This document shows positions 9,332-17,828 of a stretch of DNA of 64,000 nucleotides, one piece after another. The notes beneath the pieces are model-generated. The model did no database searches and was not told the DNA's origin. It saw nothing but the letters and a program-made list of their open reading frames with translations. Made by a program: the position numbers and the translations under genes. Every line of letters starts with the position of its first letter. Positions within the stretch are counted from its first letter, which is position 1. The stretch spans positions 18,229 through 82,228 of the forward strand of contig JAQSYI010000033.1 in the NCBI GenBank assembly GCA_029256185.1, written 5' to 3'. The stretch is from Paenibacillaceae bacterium. Its GTDB lineage: Bacteria > Bacillota > Bacilli > Paenibacillales > NBRC-103111.

Positions 9332-10651
9332 ATGGTAAAAAGCATCAAACCCGCTATGCTGCTTTTCCTGACTATGGTCATTTTAGTCTCCGCTTTCTTG
9401 CTCACATGGAGCCATGAAGCCAACGCAAAATCGCTATCCTTCCATGCGTCAGACGACTCCTGGATGTGGGGAACGACTTCTATGGGTGCTGACAGCACAA
9501 GCATGACCGTCAACATCTCTCACGGGAAAACAGCTTACCTGAAGTTCACCGTCAGCGGTGCCGGGACGATTTCGAACGCCATCCTGAAGGTCAAAGCCGT
9601 TACAGGCGGCACAGCTACGATTGGTGCTTATGCGGGCACGGACAACAACACGTGGACGGAGTCGAATCTGGCCTGGAACAACAGGCCGGCTATCGGCAGC
9701 CTGCTGGAATCCCGAAATATAACCTTTATAGCCGGCACGGTCTATGCATTCAATGTCAGCTCGCTTGTTACCGGCAACGGAACGTATTCAATCATGTTGC
9801 AAGCGACTGCAGGAAGCGAGATCTCCTTCTCCACAAAAGAGGGTTCAAGCGCGCCTCAACTGATGGTATCCGACGGCACGATGCCGATCCCGTCCGAAGG
9901 ACCCAGCCTTGACGACTATACCTTGTTAAGAGATTACTCGTTCGGCACCTCCAGAAATGTGAACAGCCTCACAGTTCTTTCCAACTCATTCAATCCCTAT
10001 GGCATCGCAGGCACAACCGTTATCAACAAGGAGTGGCAGCTTTACCAGCCCATCAACTCGACGAACCACGTCCTCACCACAGACCGCTTGGAGTTGACCG
10101 CACTGGCCGATTTGGGCGGCATATACAAGGGGGGGATCAGCAGCGGCCAAATCGCGACGAAGGAAACCTTCTATCCGTCTGAGGGCAATACGTACATGTT
10201 CCAGCTTCGGGCCAAAATCCCGAACGGAACCGGTACATGGCCGGCTTTCTGGATGTACTCCCCGGGCGGTGTAGGCTCAACCAACTCCGAAATCGACATC
10301 TTTGAATTTTTTAACTCACCGACGCAAAATCATTACGACTGGACCGGGTTCGATCACGGATCCGGCGGAGGCAGCAACTACTACAGCATCATGACCAACC
10401 AATGGGTATGGCATCCGGGAATCGATTTCTCTGCTGATTATCATTTGTACACGCTCATCTGGAAAGAAGGGGAAATCCAAAAATGGGTGGACGGCACCCT
10501 GGTCAAAGGCACAAACTTTACGTGGATCGGCCAGGCGCCGCAGGTCATCATTAATCTTGCCATAGGCGGCAGCATCAATCACAACCCTACCGCAGGCACA
10601 TTCCCGGCAAAATTCGTGCTCGATTATTTCCGGGTTTATGTGAAAAACTAA
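9332..10651 (+). CDS. Secreted GH16 endo-beta-glucanase-like enzyme with N-terminal DNRLRE module
   Basis: The protein has 439 residues from ATG 9332. An in-frame ATG at 9326 sits only two bases after AGGGAG, while 9332 has eight-base spacing. A signal peptide (LLFLTMVILVSAFLLTW) ends near residue 28. A DNRLRE/CBM96-like module spans about 30-180, including DDSWMWGT and ISFSTKEGSSAPQL. The catalytic GH16 domain fills about 195-439, with the hallmark E-x-D-x-x-E in SEIDIFEFF near residue 319; the first Glu is the expected nucleophile and the last the acid/base. GH16 enzymes cut beta-1,3/1,4-glucans, laminarin, agar or carrageenan, and the substrate is not decided here. The stop codon TAA is formed by the host TA plus the first base of a MITE. 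Confidence 0.92.
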   Translation: MVKSIKPAMLLFLTMVILVSAFLLTWSHEANAKSLSFHASDDSWMWGTTSMGADSTSMTVNISHGKTAYLKFTVSGAGTISNAILKVKAVTGGTATIGAYAGTDNNTWTESNLAWNNRPAIGSLLESRNITFIAGTVYAFNVSSLVTGNGTYSIMLQATAGSEISFSTKEGSSAPQLMVSDGTMPIPSEGPSLDDYTLLRDYSFGTSRNVNSLTVLSNSFNPYGIAGTTVINKEWQLYQPINSTNHVLTTDRLELTALADLGGIYKGGISSGQIATKETFYPSEGNTYMFQLRAKIPNGTGTWPAFWMYSPGGVGSTNSEIDIFEFFNSPTQNHYDWTGFDHGSGGGSNYYSIMTNQWVWHPGIDFSADYHLYTLIWKEGEIQKWVDGTLVKGTNFTWIGQAPQVIINLAIGGSINHNPTAGTFPAKFVLDYFRVYVKN

Positions 10652-10811
10652 GGTGTGTTTGAAAACTCCGTGGGGAGCAGATTTAGTCGAATTTTCGTTT
10701 CTGGCAAGGCGCTTTTGTGCAGGCGTACCGGAGGTACGTCAAGCGAAAGCAACGAAGCTAGGGGCGAAAAGGCGGTAAAAGATGCCCTCAAGCGAGTTTT
10801 CAGACACGCCC
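10651..10811 (+). mobile_element. 161-bp MITE, copy 1, inserted in the GH16 stop codon
   Basis: The element begins AGGTGTGTTTGAAAACTC and ends GAGTTTTCAGACACGCCC, giving imperfect terminal inverted repeats, and is flanked by TA on both sides (10649-10650 and 10812-10813). The TA duplication suggests an IS630/mariner-type transposase acting in trans. Copy 2 at 13795-13955 has the same length and about 85-90 percent the same sequence by eye. It encodes no transposase. Confidence 0.8.
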
Positions 10812-10813
10812 TA

Positions 10814-10958
10814 GTCGATACAAACAACTGTCCTCCTCCTTGTTGATCAACTGCTTGGGAATGTGAAGCTTGATGGATTCCAAGTGATTGTCAGAGGCAC
10901 GCAGCTTCAGGAATTTAATCCCGTAGCTCAGAGTGTTGACGTTGCTCAGAATGAGAAA
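10814..10958 (-). other. Possible gene remnant between MITE and feo terminator
   Basis: The minus strand keeps an open frame of about 45 codons (for example LSYGIKFLKLRASDNHLESI) without a start signal. It lies beyond the feo terminator and next to the MITE. It may be the decayed end of an old gene or chance coding; no family is recognised. Confidence 0.25.
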
Positions 10959-11013
10959 AACGCCACCGTGCACCCCAGTCCGGTAATCGGCCGGAGGGGT
11001 GCACGGTGGCGTT
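10959..11013 (-). terminator. Rho-independent terminator of the feo operon
   Basis: Perfect 18-bp arms (AACGCCACCGTGCACCCC and its complement, 10959-10976 and 10996-11013) flank a 19-base loop. On the minus strand the stem is followed by TTTTTC. It lies 30 bp after the permease stop. Confidence 0.9.
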
Positions 11014-11043
11014 ATCCGCCAAGCAGTATAGTCGGTACGGACC

Positions 11044-12450
11044 TCATACCCAGCCGAACAGCCGCGCGGCCTGGGCGGTAATGAACGTAACCAGAAGGGC
11101 AATGGACAAGGGGATGGCCGCAGACAGGAAGGTCCACTTCTTGCTCTTGGTCTCCTTGTAGATGTTGAACAGGGTGGTACCGCATGGATAGTGCAGCAGA
11201 GAGAAGAGCATCATATTCAATGCAGTAAGCCAGGTCCAGTTATGCTGGAGGAAAATATCCTTGATATTGGCGATGCCGTCCGCATCCACCATGGCTCCCG
11301 AAGCCATGTAGCCCATCAGCAGGATGGGGAGCACTACCTCATTGGCCGGCAGCCCCAGGATAAACGCCATCAGAATGAAGCCGTCCAGTCCGATCAGATG
11401 GGCGAAAGGGTCCAGGAAAGAGGCCATATGCTGCAGCACACTGGAGTCACCGACCATCACATTGCCGAGAATCCAGGTAATCACTCCCGCGGGAGCCGCC
11501 ACAACAATTGCCCGGGTGAGCACGTTCAACGATTTATCCCGGGAGGACAGCAGGATGGTCTTCAGAATCTGCGGTCTGCGGTATGGCGGCAGCTCCAGGG
11601 TATAGTGGGAGGGCACGCCGCGCAGCGCGGTCTTGGAGAGCGCCCAGGACACCGTCAGAGTGACGGCAATGCCCAGCAGCACCATGCCCATAACAACAAA
11701 GGCGGTGGCAATGCTCTGCAGGCCGCTTGCCGCACCTGCGGCCATGAACAGGGAGGACAGCAGGATCAGCGTGGGCCAACGGCCGTTGCACGGCACGAAG
11801 TTATTGGTCAGAATGGCCAGCATCCGCTCTCTTGGCGATTCAATGATCCGGGTGGACAGGATGGCGGCGGCATTGCAGCCGAAGCCCATGGACATGGTCA
11901 GGGCCTGCTTGCCGTGGCCGCCGGATTTCTTGAACAGACGGTCCATATTGAAGGCAACCCGCGGCAAATAGCCGAAGTTCTCCAACAAGGCGAATACGGG
12001 GAAGAAAATGGCCATAGGCGGCAGCATGACGCTGATAACCCATGAGGTTCCCCGGAAGAACCCAAGCACAACAATGCCGTGCAGCCATTCGGGAGCATGA
12101 AGGGCATTGAATCCTTTGGTCAAGTAGCCTTCAACAAAGCCGAAGCCGTCGGCAATCAGCTTGGAGGGAACATTGGCCCCGGCGATGGTAATCCAGAATA
12201 CAACGCCCAGGATGGCGAACATAATCGGATAGCCCCAAAGCTTGGAGGTAACGATCTTATCCAGCTTATAGGTGCCCTCCAGCTTCTTCTTATCCTCATA
12301 CCGGACGGTTTGTTTGCAGATCTGGCGGGTAGTTTGGTAGATATCGCCCACGATGGTGTCGCGGATTGCGGTTCCTCCTGCCGTTTGCCGGGCCAGCGCA
12401 AGCAGCCCTTCAAGGGAATCAGGCGAGTTCATGACAGGCTGGCCGGCCAT
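11044..12450 (-). CDS. feoB: FeoB membrane domain (ferrous iron permease part of a split FeoB)
   Basis: A 468-residue polytopic protein corresponds to the C-terminal membrane part of FeoB. An N-terminal cytosolic stretch (LARQTAGGTAIRDTIVGDIY) leads into two Gate/nucleoside-recognition domains with about 8-10 membrane helices, plus conserved FeoB motifs such as GFGCNAAAILSTRIIESPRERML and the CNGRWP loop. By family it imports Fe(II) across the cytoplasmic membrane under control of the GTPase domain. It has its own ribosome site (GGGGGAG, six bases before ATG 12450) and overlaps the GTPase gene by 32 bp in another frame. This indicates a genuine two-gene FeoB rather than a frameshift. The terminator at 10959-11013 ends the operon. 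Confidence 0.92.
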   Translation of the reverse strand: MAGQPVMNSPDSLEGLLALARQTAGGTAIRDTIVGDIYQTTRQICKQTVRYEDKKKLEGTYKLDKIVTSKLWGYPIMFAILGVVFWITIAGANVPSKLIADGFGFVEGYLTKGFNALHAPEWLHGIVVLGFFRGTSWVISVMLPPMAIFFPVFALLENFGYLPRVAFNMDRLFKKSGGHGKQALTMSMGFGCNAAAILSTRIIESPRERMLAILTNNFVPCNGRWPTLILLSSLFMAAGAASGLQSIATAFVVMGMVLLGIAVTLTVSWALSKTALRGVPSHYTLELPPYRRPQILKTILLSSRDKSLNVLTRAIVVAAPAGVITWILGNVMVGDSSVLQHMASFLDPFAHLIGLDGFILMAFILGLPANEVVLPILLMGYMASGAMVDADGIANIKDIFLQHNWTWLTALNMMLFSLLHYPCGTTLFNIYKETKSKKWTFLSAAIPLSIALLVTFITAQAARLFGWV

Positions 12451-13159
12451 GGGAAGCTCCCCCTTTCCGCGGAAGAGACGGCTCCCCGTTCATCCGTTTC
12501 TTCAGGGACTCGAACAGGCTCAGATCCTCATCCAGCAACCGCAGCGCCACCCATCTGACCGGGAATCTGTCTCCCAGCGTCTTCTCGATGGAAGGGGCGA
12601 GCAGCTTCAGCTTCTCCTCGATCTCTTCGCCGTAATCCACCAGAAGAGGCACGGGATTAATCCGCCCGGTGGCCACCGCCTCCACCTGCTCAAGCAGTGC
12701 GTCAATGTTCAATTCACTGCGGGCCGATACGGCTACGGTTGGCACTCCCAGCTTCTGCTCCAGCTTGGGCACATCGATCTGGATGCCCAGGCGTTTGGCT
12801 TCGTCGATGAGATTGATGCACACCACAACGCGGTTGGTCATCTCCAGCACCTGCAGCGCCAGATTCAGGTTCCGCTCCAGAGAGGTGGCATCCAGCACTA
12901 CAATGGTTACATCCGGCTGTTCGAAGATGATGTAATCCCTCGCCACCTCTTCGTCGGCCGAATTGGAATACAACGAATAAGTGCCTGGAAGATCGATAAT
13001 CCGGTAAGAAGCTTCTTTAAATGTATATTCTCCTTCGGCCAGAGATACGGTTTTACCCGCCCAGTTGCCGGTATGCTGGCGAAGTCCGGTGAGCAGATTA
13101 AACAACGTGCTCTTCCCTGTGTTGGGATTACCCGCAAGCGCAACGGAATATCCGCTCAT
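12419..13159 (-). CDS. feoB: FeoB small GTPase domain protein (split FeoB)
   Basis: A 246-residue G protein. Motifs seen: G1 GNPNTGKST (residues 10-18), switch G2 region around NWAGKTVS, G3 DLPGTYSL, G4 NLID and G5 SARSE. A helical GDI-like segment follows (about 165-235). It lacks any membrane segment. By family it binds GTP and gates the FeoB membrane pore, here encoded by the next gene. It starts overlapping the end of feoA by 4 bp (ATGA), and its own 3' end overlaps the permease gene by 32 bp. That layout implies tight translational coupling of FeoA, GTPase and permease at near-equal amounts. Confidence 0.93.
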   Translation of the reverse strand: MSGYSVALAGNPNTGKSTLFNLLTGLRQHTGNWAGKTVSLAEGEYTFKEASYRIIDLPGTYSLYSNSADEEVARDYIIFEQPDVTIVVLDATSLERNLNLALQVLEMTNRVVVCINLIDEAKRLGIQIDVPKLEQKLGVPTVAVSARSELNIDALLEQVEAVATGRINPVPLLVDYGEEIEEKLKLLAPSIEKTLGDRFPVRWVALRLLDEDLSLFESLKKRMNGEPSLPRKGGASHGRPACHELA

Positions 13160-13410
13160 TCCTCATCATCTCCCGTGTACTCCCCATAAATCAGAGAGCT
13201 CTCTTCCTTGCGGAGAGCGATTATCGTATTGTTGACCCGAAAGGCGATAGGGTCGCCCAGAGGGCTCTTCTGCAGCACTTCAACCCTGTTATGGGGGACG
13301 AAGCCGAGATCGAGCAGGCGTCTGCGGAGCACTCCCTGAACATCGATCCGGGTCAGGCAGATCCGGCTGCCCAACGCCGCCTCGGATAACGCAACATTCA
13401 TTGCCGTCAT
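13156..13410 (-). CDS. feoA: FeoA ferrous iron transport protein A
   Basis: 84 residues from ATG 13410, placed four to five bases after AGGAGGGG; longer frames have no ribosome site. The small SH3-like fold is recognisable (GSRICLTRIDVQGVLRRRLLDLGFVP, with VEVLQKSPLGDPIAFRVNN, the usual FeoA core). FeoA is a cytosolic accessory protein that supports Fe(II) uptake by FeoB, probably by contacting the G domain. It is the first gene of the feo operon, with a good promoter about 95 bp upstream. Confidence 0.93.
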   Translation of the reverse strand: MTAMNVALSEAALGSRICLTRIDVQGVLRRRLLDLGFVPHNRVEVLQKSPLGDPIAFRVNNTIIALRKEESSLIYGEYTGDDEE

Positions 13411-13503
13411 AACAACCCCTCCTCTTTCATTAAGGACAAAGTGTTTGCCCAGTGCAACTTTTATGGTGTAAAACATCGATTATCCAGTCTATGCCTTACC
13501 TTG

Positions 13504-13532
13504 ATTATACGCCACGCAGTTGTTTTATTCAA
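13504..13532 (-). promoter_or_regulatory. Promoter of the feo operon
   Basis: Minus strand: -35 TTGAAT (13527-13532), 17-base spacer, perfect -10 TATAAT (13504-13509). About 25 bp upstream, near 13555-13578, is an AT-rich partial palindrome centred on ATAATTAT that could be an iron-regulator site, but it matches the Fur box poorly. Confidence 0.7.
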
Positions 13533-13794
13533 CAAAAATATTTTCCCATGGGCAAGTTTTGGATAATTATTAAAAACAAGCCCAAAACTATATTTTATTT
13601 GGTTTATACCCGCTTTTCCTGCCTTTGCACCACAATTCAACCCTATTGTACGTCCCCAAAAAACCGGCAAATACTTTGCATGGGAACACTCTCTTTTGTC
13701 CAACAAAAAAATCCCCTTCTTGGAAGAATGGGCTGTCCGGCACCCGTCTGCAAGGAAGAGATTTCTTTTGTGAAGCTTTTGGTGTTCCCGATTA

Positions 13795-13955
13795 GGGCGT
13801 GTCTGAAAATTTGCCTGAGGGCATCTTTCACCGCCTTTTCCCTCCTCGCTTCGTTACTTTCGCTTGACGTCCCCCCGGTACGCCTGCACAAAAGTGCCTT
13901 GCCAGAGACGAAAATTCGGGTAAAATCTGTTCCCCCGGAGTTTTCAGACACACCC
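13795..13955 (-). mobile_element. 161-bp MITE, copy 2, inserted in the stop codon of the Rpn-like gene
   Basis: Same element as copy 1 in inverted orientation, with ends GGGYGTGTCTGAAAA and flanking TA at 13793-13794 and 13956-13957. Relative to its upstream gene the element has the same orientation as copy 1. The stop TAG of the neighbouring gene is the host TA plus the element's first base. Confidence 0.8.
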
Positions 13956-14920
13956 TATTTCTTCAAATTCTGCAGTTTTGCAATTTGCTCCAACGGCAGG
14001 CCGGTTAACTCGGCTATAAGCTCACGGGCAAACCCTTTTCCCAGCATATTGCGCGCTGTTTCTCTAACTCCTTCTTCACGGCCTTCTTCCCTGCCTTCTT
14101 CCCGCGCCAGCTTCGCCCAGCCTGATTCCAGCTTCATCACATATCCCCCCTCACCATAGATTCGTTTCATTTCGTGCTGCACTTGCCTGTGTTCTTCCTT
14201 GTTCATCGGCAGATACGTATCAAAAAATGCAGTCAGCAGCGCCGCCCTGGCCGTGTCCAACTCCAGTCTTGTCATCATCCTCACAAACTCCAGCTTCAAT
14301 TGAACCTTATCCTCTTCATTATAATGCATACTGCTCAACAATGCAGCCGCTACCGGATTATCCGACTGGATGAACTCCCGCCAGTTGTACTTGCGCAGCT
14401 GCAGCCGGTAATACTGGAATTGCAGCACATTCAGAAACGGCAGGCTCCAGCCGAAGCGGTCCGGCTCCTCTACCTTCCGCCTGTGGCTCAGCAGCGCAAT
14501 CGGCAGCACCCGCAGCCGGTACTTCTCATACAGCCGCGCCGCGTAGATGAACATGCGCTCGGGATACTCCTTCTCGTAATACGACTGGGGCTCCGTGTGT
14601 ACCAGGATGAACATCTCCTCCCCCTTCAGCCGAGTCTTGACAAGAATATCCAGCCGTTTTTTGGTGGAGCCCACGATATCAACTACAACTTCCTCGGACA
14701 AAAACTCCACATGGGTAAAGTCAATCTGTGCTGCCGCCTCGGCAAAGAACAGCTCCATAAACTCCCGGAAAAACACCCGCAGCAGTTCCTTATACAGCCC
14801 GTCGTGATCCGTACTCCTCCCTTCCTCTTCCCTCAACTCCGCATCCCTCTCTGTCAACATTCCCTCTTCTTCCGTCAACCCTTCATCTCCCTCCGTGTTG
14901 ATATGGCAACGTCGGCTCAA
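13955..14920 (-). CDS. Rpn family nuclease / PD-(D/E)XK transposase-like protein
   Basis: 321 residues with the Rpn/PDDEXK layout: an N-terminal helix YKELLRVFFREFMELFF, then RLDILVKTRLKGEEMFILVHTEPQ, matching the D...E-x-Q/K core of this nuclease fold, then YYEKEYPERMFIYAARLYEKY. The C-terminus is a charged helix with a short tandem repeat (REEGREEGREEG), typical of the family. Such proteins are DNA endonucleases that can promote recombination and are often accessory. A very acidic N-terminal 40 residues may be disordered or may mean a later true start. The gene stands alone between a MITE and a terminator, and its stop codon was remade by the MITE insertion. Confidence 0.85.
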   Translation of the reverse strand: MSRRCHINTEGDEGLTEEEGMLTERDAELREEEGRSTDHDGLYKELLRVFFREFMELFFAEAAAQIDFTHVEFLSEEVVVDIVGSTKKRLDILVKTRLKGEEMFILVHTEPQSYYEKEYPERMFIYAARLYEKYRLRVLPIALLSHRRKVEEPDRFGWSLPFLNVLQFQYYRLQLRKYNWREFIQSDNPVAAALLSSMHYNEEDKVQLKLEFVRMMTRLELDTARAALLTAFFDTYLPMNKEEHRQVQHEMKRIYGEGGYVMKLESGWAKLAREEGREEGREEGVRETARNMLGKGFARELIAELTGLPLEQIAKLQNLKK

Positions 14921-14938
14921 TTACGATTGAAGCCGCAT

Positions 14939-14990
14939 AAAAAAGCACACGTCATCCACCCTCCCCACGGGAGAATAGACACGTGTGCTT
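14939..14990 (-). terminator. Rho-independent terminator on the minus strand
   Basis: Arms AAGCACACGT (14943-14952) and ACGTGTGCTT (14981-14990) enclose a second small hairpin CTCCC-CAC-GGGAG. On the minus strand the stem is followed by a T-run. It ends transcripts coming from the GH141-like gene before the Rpn-like gene. Confidence 0.75.
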
Positions 14991-14992
14991 CA

Positions 14993-15267
14993 CGGCCGTC
15001 CGTATTTTGCCTTGATGCAACCATAGCATAAACTTGGGCAGCAGGCAACAGGCAGCTAAAATTGGCCAAGCAATCGATTTTCATGATAAACTCGATCTCC
15101 ACCGGTGTATGGAAAGGCAGTTCATTGGAGGAGATGGCCGACCGGGCTTGGCGGCCCATCTCTTTGCGAGTACATCCGCCACGAGCGCTTCCCCATTTAT
15201 ACTGTCTGGCGGCATTAACAAAACGGCAAAGCCTGGGCAGAGCTTCCGGTCTGATTGCTGAACAGCT
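14993..15267 (-). other. 275 bp with a possible gene remnant
   Basis: The minus strand stays open through most of this gap, with a plausible protein-like stretch (RKEMGRQARSAISSNELPFH, then EIEFIMKIDCL), but no start codon with a ribosome site is seen and it runs into the terminator. It may be the decayed 3' end of a gene. No family is recognised. Confidence 0.25.
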
Positions 15268-17625
15268 TTAAGCCCGTTTCCCGACCGTCAATCCAATTTC
15301 CCGCTGGCCGCGGAACAGGATGACCGGGAATGGCTCACCCGGCTCTATGGCTTCATACAGCCGGAACAGATCCTCGACCGTGTCCACCTTGCCTCCTGCC
15401 AGCTCCAAGACCACATCCGCCACCTGGAAGCCCGATTCCAGCTGCCAGCTGCCCCATGGGAGCGATTCGACCACAACCCCGGTTTCCCCGGGCAATCCGG
15501 CAGCGGACACCTCGCCCAGCCCCACCACGTTCTTGACCTTGCACCGTCCCCACCGGGACAGCTGCGGCCGGCGGCCGGATGCGCTTGCCGCAGCGCCGGG
15601 AACGGGCAGCTTGGGCGTCCGCGCTATCCTCCTCAGCTCCGGCTTGCGCACCCCGAATTCATCCATCGGAAAATTGCGGAAGCCCAGCTTGAGGGCCGGA
15701 GATCCCTCACACACCTGATAGTTGCCTGCGGCCGGATCCACGAACAACGCATCGGCGGTCAGCGAACGGCTATCCGAGCCGCTCTGCTCCTGCAGCCGGG
15801 AAGCCGGTTGGGGTTCCCCTGCATCGGGCGCATGCAGCAGATTCCCGTCGCATAGCTGTCCCCACGGCTGCGGCACCCGGACCGGTGCATAGGGAGTGAA
15901 GACGATATTATGGCGGATGATATCTCGGCTTCCCCGGTACCAGACATGGGGATGGAGAGTATTATCCACCATAATGTTGTTCTCGCAGATGCGGTAGAAG
16001 CCCTCCCGCAGCTTGATTCCCCCGGCCAGGCACAGATTGTTGTAGATCTGGTACCAGGACGAGCCGTCATCCAGATCGATATCCCAACCGTAATCACAGC
16101 GCCACCGGCTGTTCCGGAGCGTAATCGGCCTTGCCATGTCCAAGACGGGCAAGGGGCTGTCCTCCGCCGTTTGGTCCTGGTTGATGCGGTCCGGGTCCAC
16201 ATCCTCCAACATCCAATACCGGTCCCGCCCCCAGGAGTTGAACGAGCCGTGGTCCCCCGTTTCCAGCACCGTATCGAAAACATCGCAGCCTTCGATCACA
16301 TGGCCGCCGAAGGTTCCTTCCGAAATGTTGATCCCCGCCCGGGGGGCCTCATAGATGCTGCAATGGCGGACCGTTATGTCCATGGACATGGAGATCTGAA
16401 CAGGGGCGGATTGCTTCTCCACCCGCCCGACCCGGCAGATCAGACAATCCTCGACCAAGCCTCCTGCAGGATATTGATTCGTCCGCGGTCCCAGGGCCAT
16501 ATCCATGTCCTTGAGCTTCTGCCGCTCGTGATATTCGAACAGCGGGCTTCGGGCGGCAGCCGGATCACCTACGAAAGCGATGCCGCTGGCACCCACATCC
16601 GCAATATGGCATCCCCGGAAGAGGGGATTCCGGTTGTACCCGTCTACGAAGACGGCATTCCCGCCCAAGTGCGTGAAGGTGCAATCCGAGACCGAGCAAT
16701 TCTCGGTTCCGCGGAGCAGCACCGCTCCGCCGCGGTAGATGGTCCAATCACTTCGCAGCAGCGGCTCCTTGTTCTCCATGAAGGTTCTCGCCGCATGCTT
16801 AAATGTTAGCCCGCTCAGCCCGATATGAGTGACGGGAGCCTCCCCGCTTCCCGCGAATTCGACCAAGTGGGCCAAACGGACCCCCTCGACAAGCGCCTTG
16901 GCTATCTCTGTTTCCGGGCAGGGAAACAAGTAGAGCATTCCGGCCTCCGAATCATGGTACCACTCCCCGGGAGCATCCAGCTCCTCGATCATGTTCTCCA
17001 CATAGCGGTACTCGTCGTGCATCCCCATCTGCCGGTTGTTCTGCCAACCGCCCTCCAAGAGCAAGCGGTTGTTCTCATCCTTGCCCCGGATCAGGTAGTG
17101 ATAGTCCCCCCACAGATGCTTATGCATGGCATGGACGTAGCCGCCGGCCGGGTCAGCCCAGCGCCGTACGCGTTCTTCACGGATGCAATCGGCGGCGTAC
17201 CCGTTCAAGATGCGGACCTCTTCACTGTAATTCGGGTACCGGGCCATGCGCATGGCTTGGCCGTTCACGAAGAGCTGGTCGAGCTGCAGCCCGTGCGGAG
17301 TCTCCGCCTGCAGGATTCCGCCCTTATAAGGTCTCCATTCAAGCCCAAGCCGCAAACTCCCGCTGAGCACAGCCTCTTGGCCGCAAGCCGCCTCATACAG
17401 TACCGGAGCAGCCTCGGTACCGGAATCCTCCGGCGTAAACCTTAGGGTCTCCGGCAGATAGTAGGTGCCGCCGTACACGCACACATGAACCGGCCTGCCC
17501 GCCTTTCCCGCCGCCCGCGCCGCCCGCTGGGCCCGCTGCAGTGTTGCATAAGGGCGTTCTTCCGTTCCATCCCACATGTCATTGCCGTCTTGCGAGACAT
17601 AAATTCGTTTTGTCGCCGGATTCAT
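15268..17625 (-). CDS. Cytoplasmic GH141-like beta-helix glycosidase with C-terminal PDZ-like domain
   Basis: 785 residues from ATG 17625 (GGAGCGG eight bases upstream). There is no signal peptide, so it should act inside the cell. Residues about 5-640 resemble GH141-type right-handed beta-helix proteins: IYVSQDGNDMWDGTEERPYATLQRA at the front, the FVNGQAMRMARYPN signature near 120, and many NxI/NxV coils (CSVSDCTFTHLGGNAVFVDG). GH141 members include alpha-L-fucosidases and xylanases of pectin and xylan breakdown. The last about 90 residues look like a PDZ domain (GVVVESLPWGSW then DVVLELAGGKVDTVEDL). It is the last gene of the YesMN-ABC-GH42 cluster, suggesting it trims imported oligosaccharides. 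The exact activity is not provable here. Confidence 0.82.
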   Translation of the reverse strand: MNPATKRIYVSQDGNDMWDGTEERPYATLQRAQRAARAAGKAGRPVHVCVYGGTYYLPETLRFTPEDSGTEAAPVLYEAACGQEAVLSGSLRLGLEWRPYKGGILQAETPHGLQLDQLFVNGQAMRMARYPNYSEEVRILNGYAADCIREERVRRWADPAGGYVHAMHKHLWGDYHYLIRGKDENNRLLLEGGWQNNRQMGMHDEYRYVENMIEELDAPGEWYHDSEAGMLYLFPCPETEIAKALVEGVRLAHLVEFAGSGEAPVTHIGLSGLTFKHAARTFMENKEPLLRSDWTIYRGGAVLLRGTENCSVSDCTFTHLGGNAVFVDGYNRNPLFRGCHIADVGASGIAFVGDPAAARSPLFEYHERQKLKDMDMALGPRTNQYPAGGLVEDCLICRVGRVEKQSAPVQISMSMDITVRHCSIYEAPRAGINISEGTFGGHVIEGCDVFDTVLETGDHGSFNSWGRDRYWMLEDVDPDRINQDQTAEDSPLPVLDMARPITLRNSRWRCDYGWDIDLDDGSSWYQIYNNLCLAGGIKLREGFYRICENNIMVDNTLHPHVWYRGSRDIIRHNIVFTPYAPVRVPQPWGQLCDGNLLHAPDAGEPQPASRLQEQSGSDSRSLTADALFVDPAAGNYQVCEGSPALKLGFRNFPMDEFGVRKPELRRIARTPKLPVPGAAASASGRRPQLSRWGRCKVKNVVGLGEVSAAGLPGETGVVVESLPWGSWQLESGFQVADVVLELAGGKVDTVEDLFRLYEAIEPGEPFPVILFRGQREIGLTVGKRA

Positions 17626-17707
17626 TTGCAGCACCGCTCCTTTTTGTCAACAACTTTAATGTGATATGAATATTTATTGGGCCGCCCCGGAATAGCGGCG
17701 CCGGAAT

Positions 17708-17751
17708 CACCAACAGACGGATGCGGGGGTGGCCCCGTCCGTCTGTTGGTG
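17708..17751 (-). promoter_or_regulatory. Intercistronic hairpin upstream of the GH141-like gene
   Basis: Perfect 14-bp arms CACCAACAGACGGA / TCCGTCTGTTGGTG plus an inner GGGG/CCCC stem. It lies between the GH42-like stop (17827) and the next start (17625). No T-run follows on the minus strand, so partial termination or mRNA protection is more likely than full termination. Confidence 0.55.
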
Positions 17752-17828
17752 TGTTTGCCTGTCGCAGATGGTGCTGCGGGTGCCGCTTGATGGCTGTGTT
17801 TGCCTGCTATGGGTGCCGCATGACGGCT
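17751..17828. repeat. Imperfect two-unit direct repeat at the end of the GH42-like gene
   Basis: Two units beginning GTGTTTGCCTG (17751 and 17796) share GGGTGCCGC and TGAYGGCT with a 12-base deletion in the second. The second unit reaches the stop codon of the GH42-like gene. Probably a local duplication. Confidence 0.4.

Noticed and set aside
13555..13578. Fur box upstream of feoA
   Set aside because: The AT-rich partial palindrome matches the 19-bp Fur consensus too weakly to call as a separate feature.
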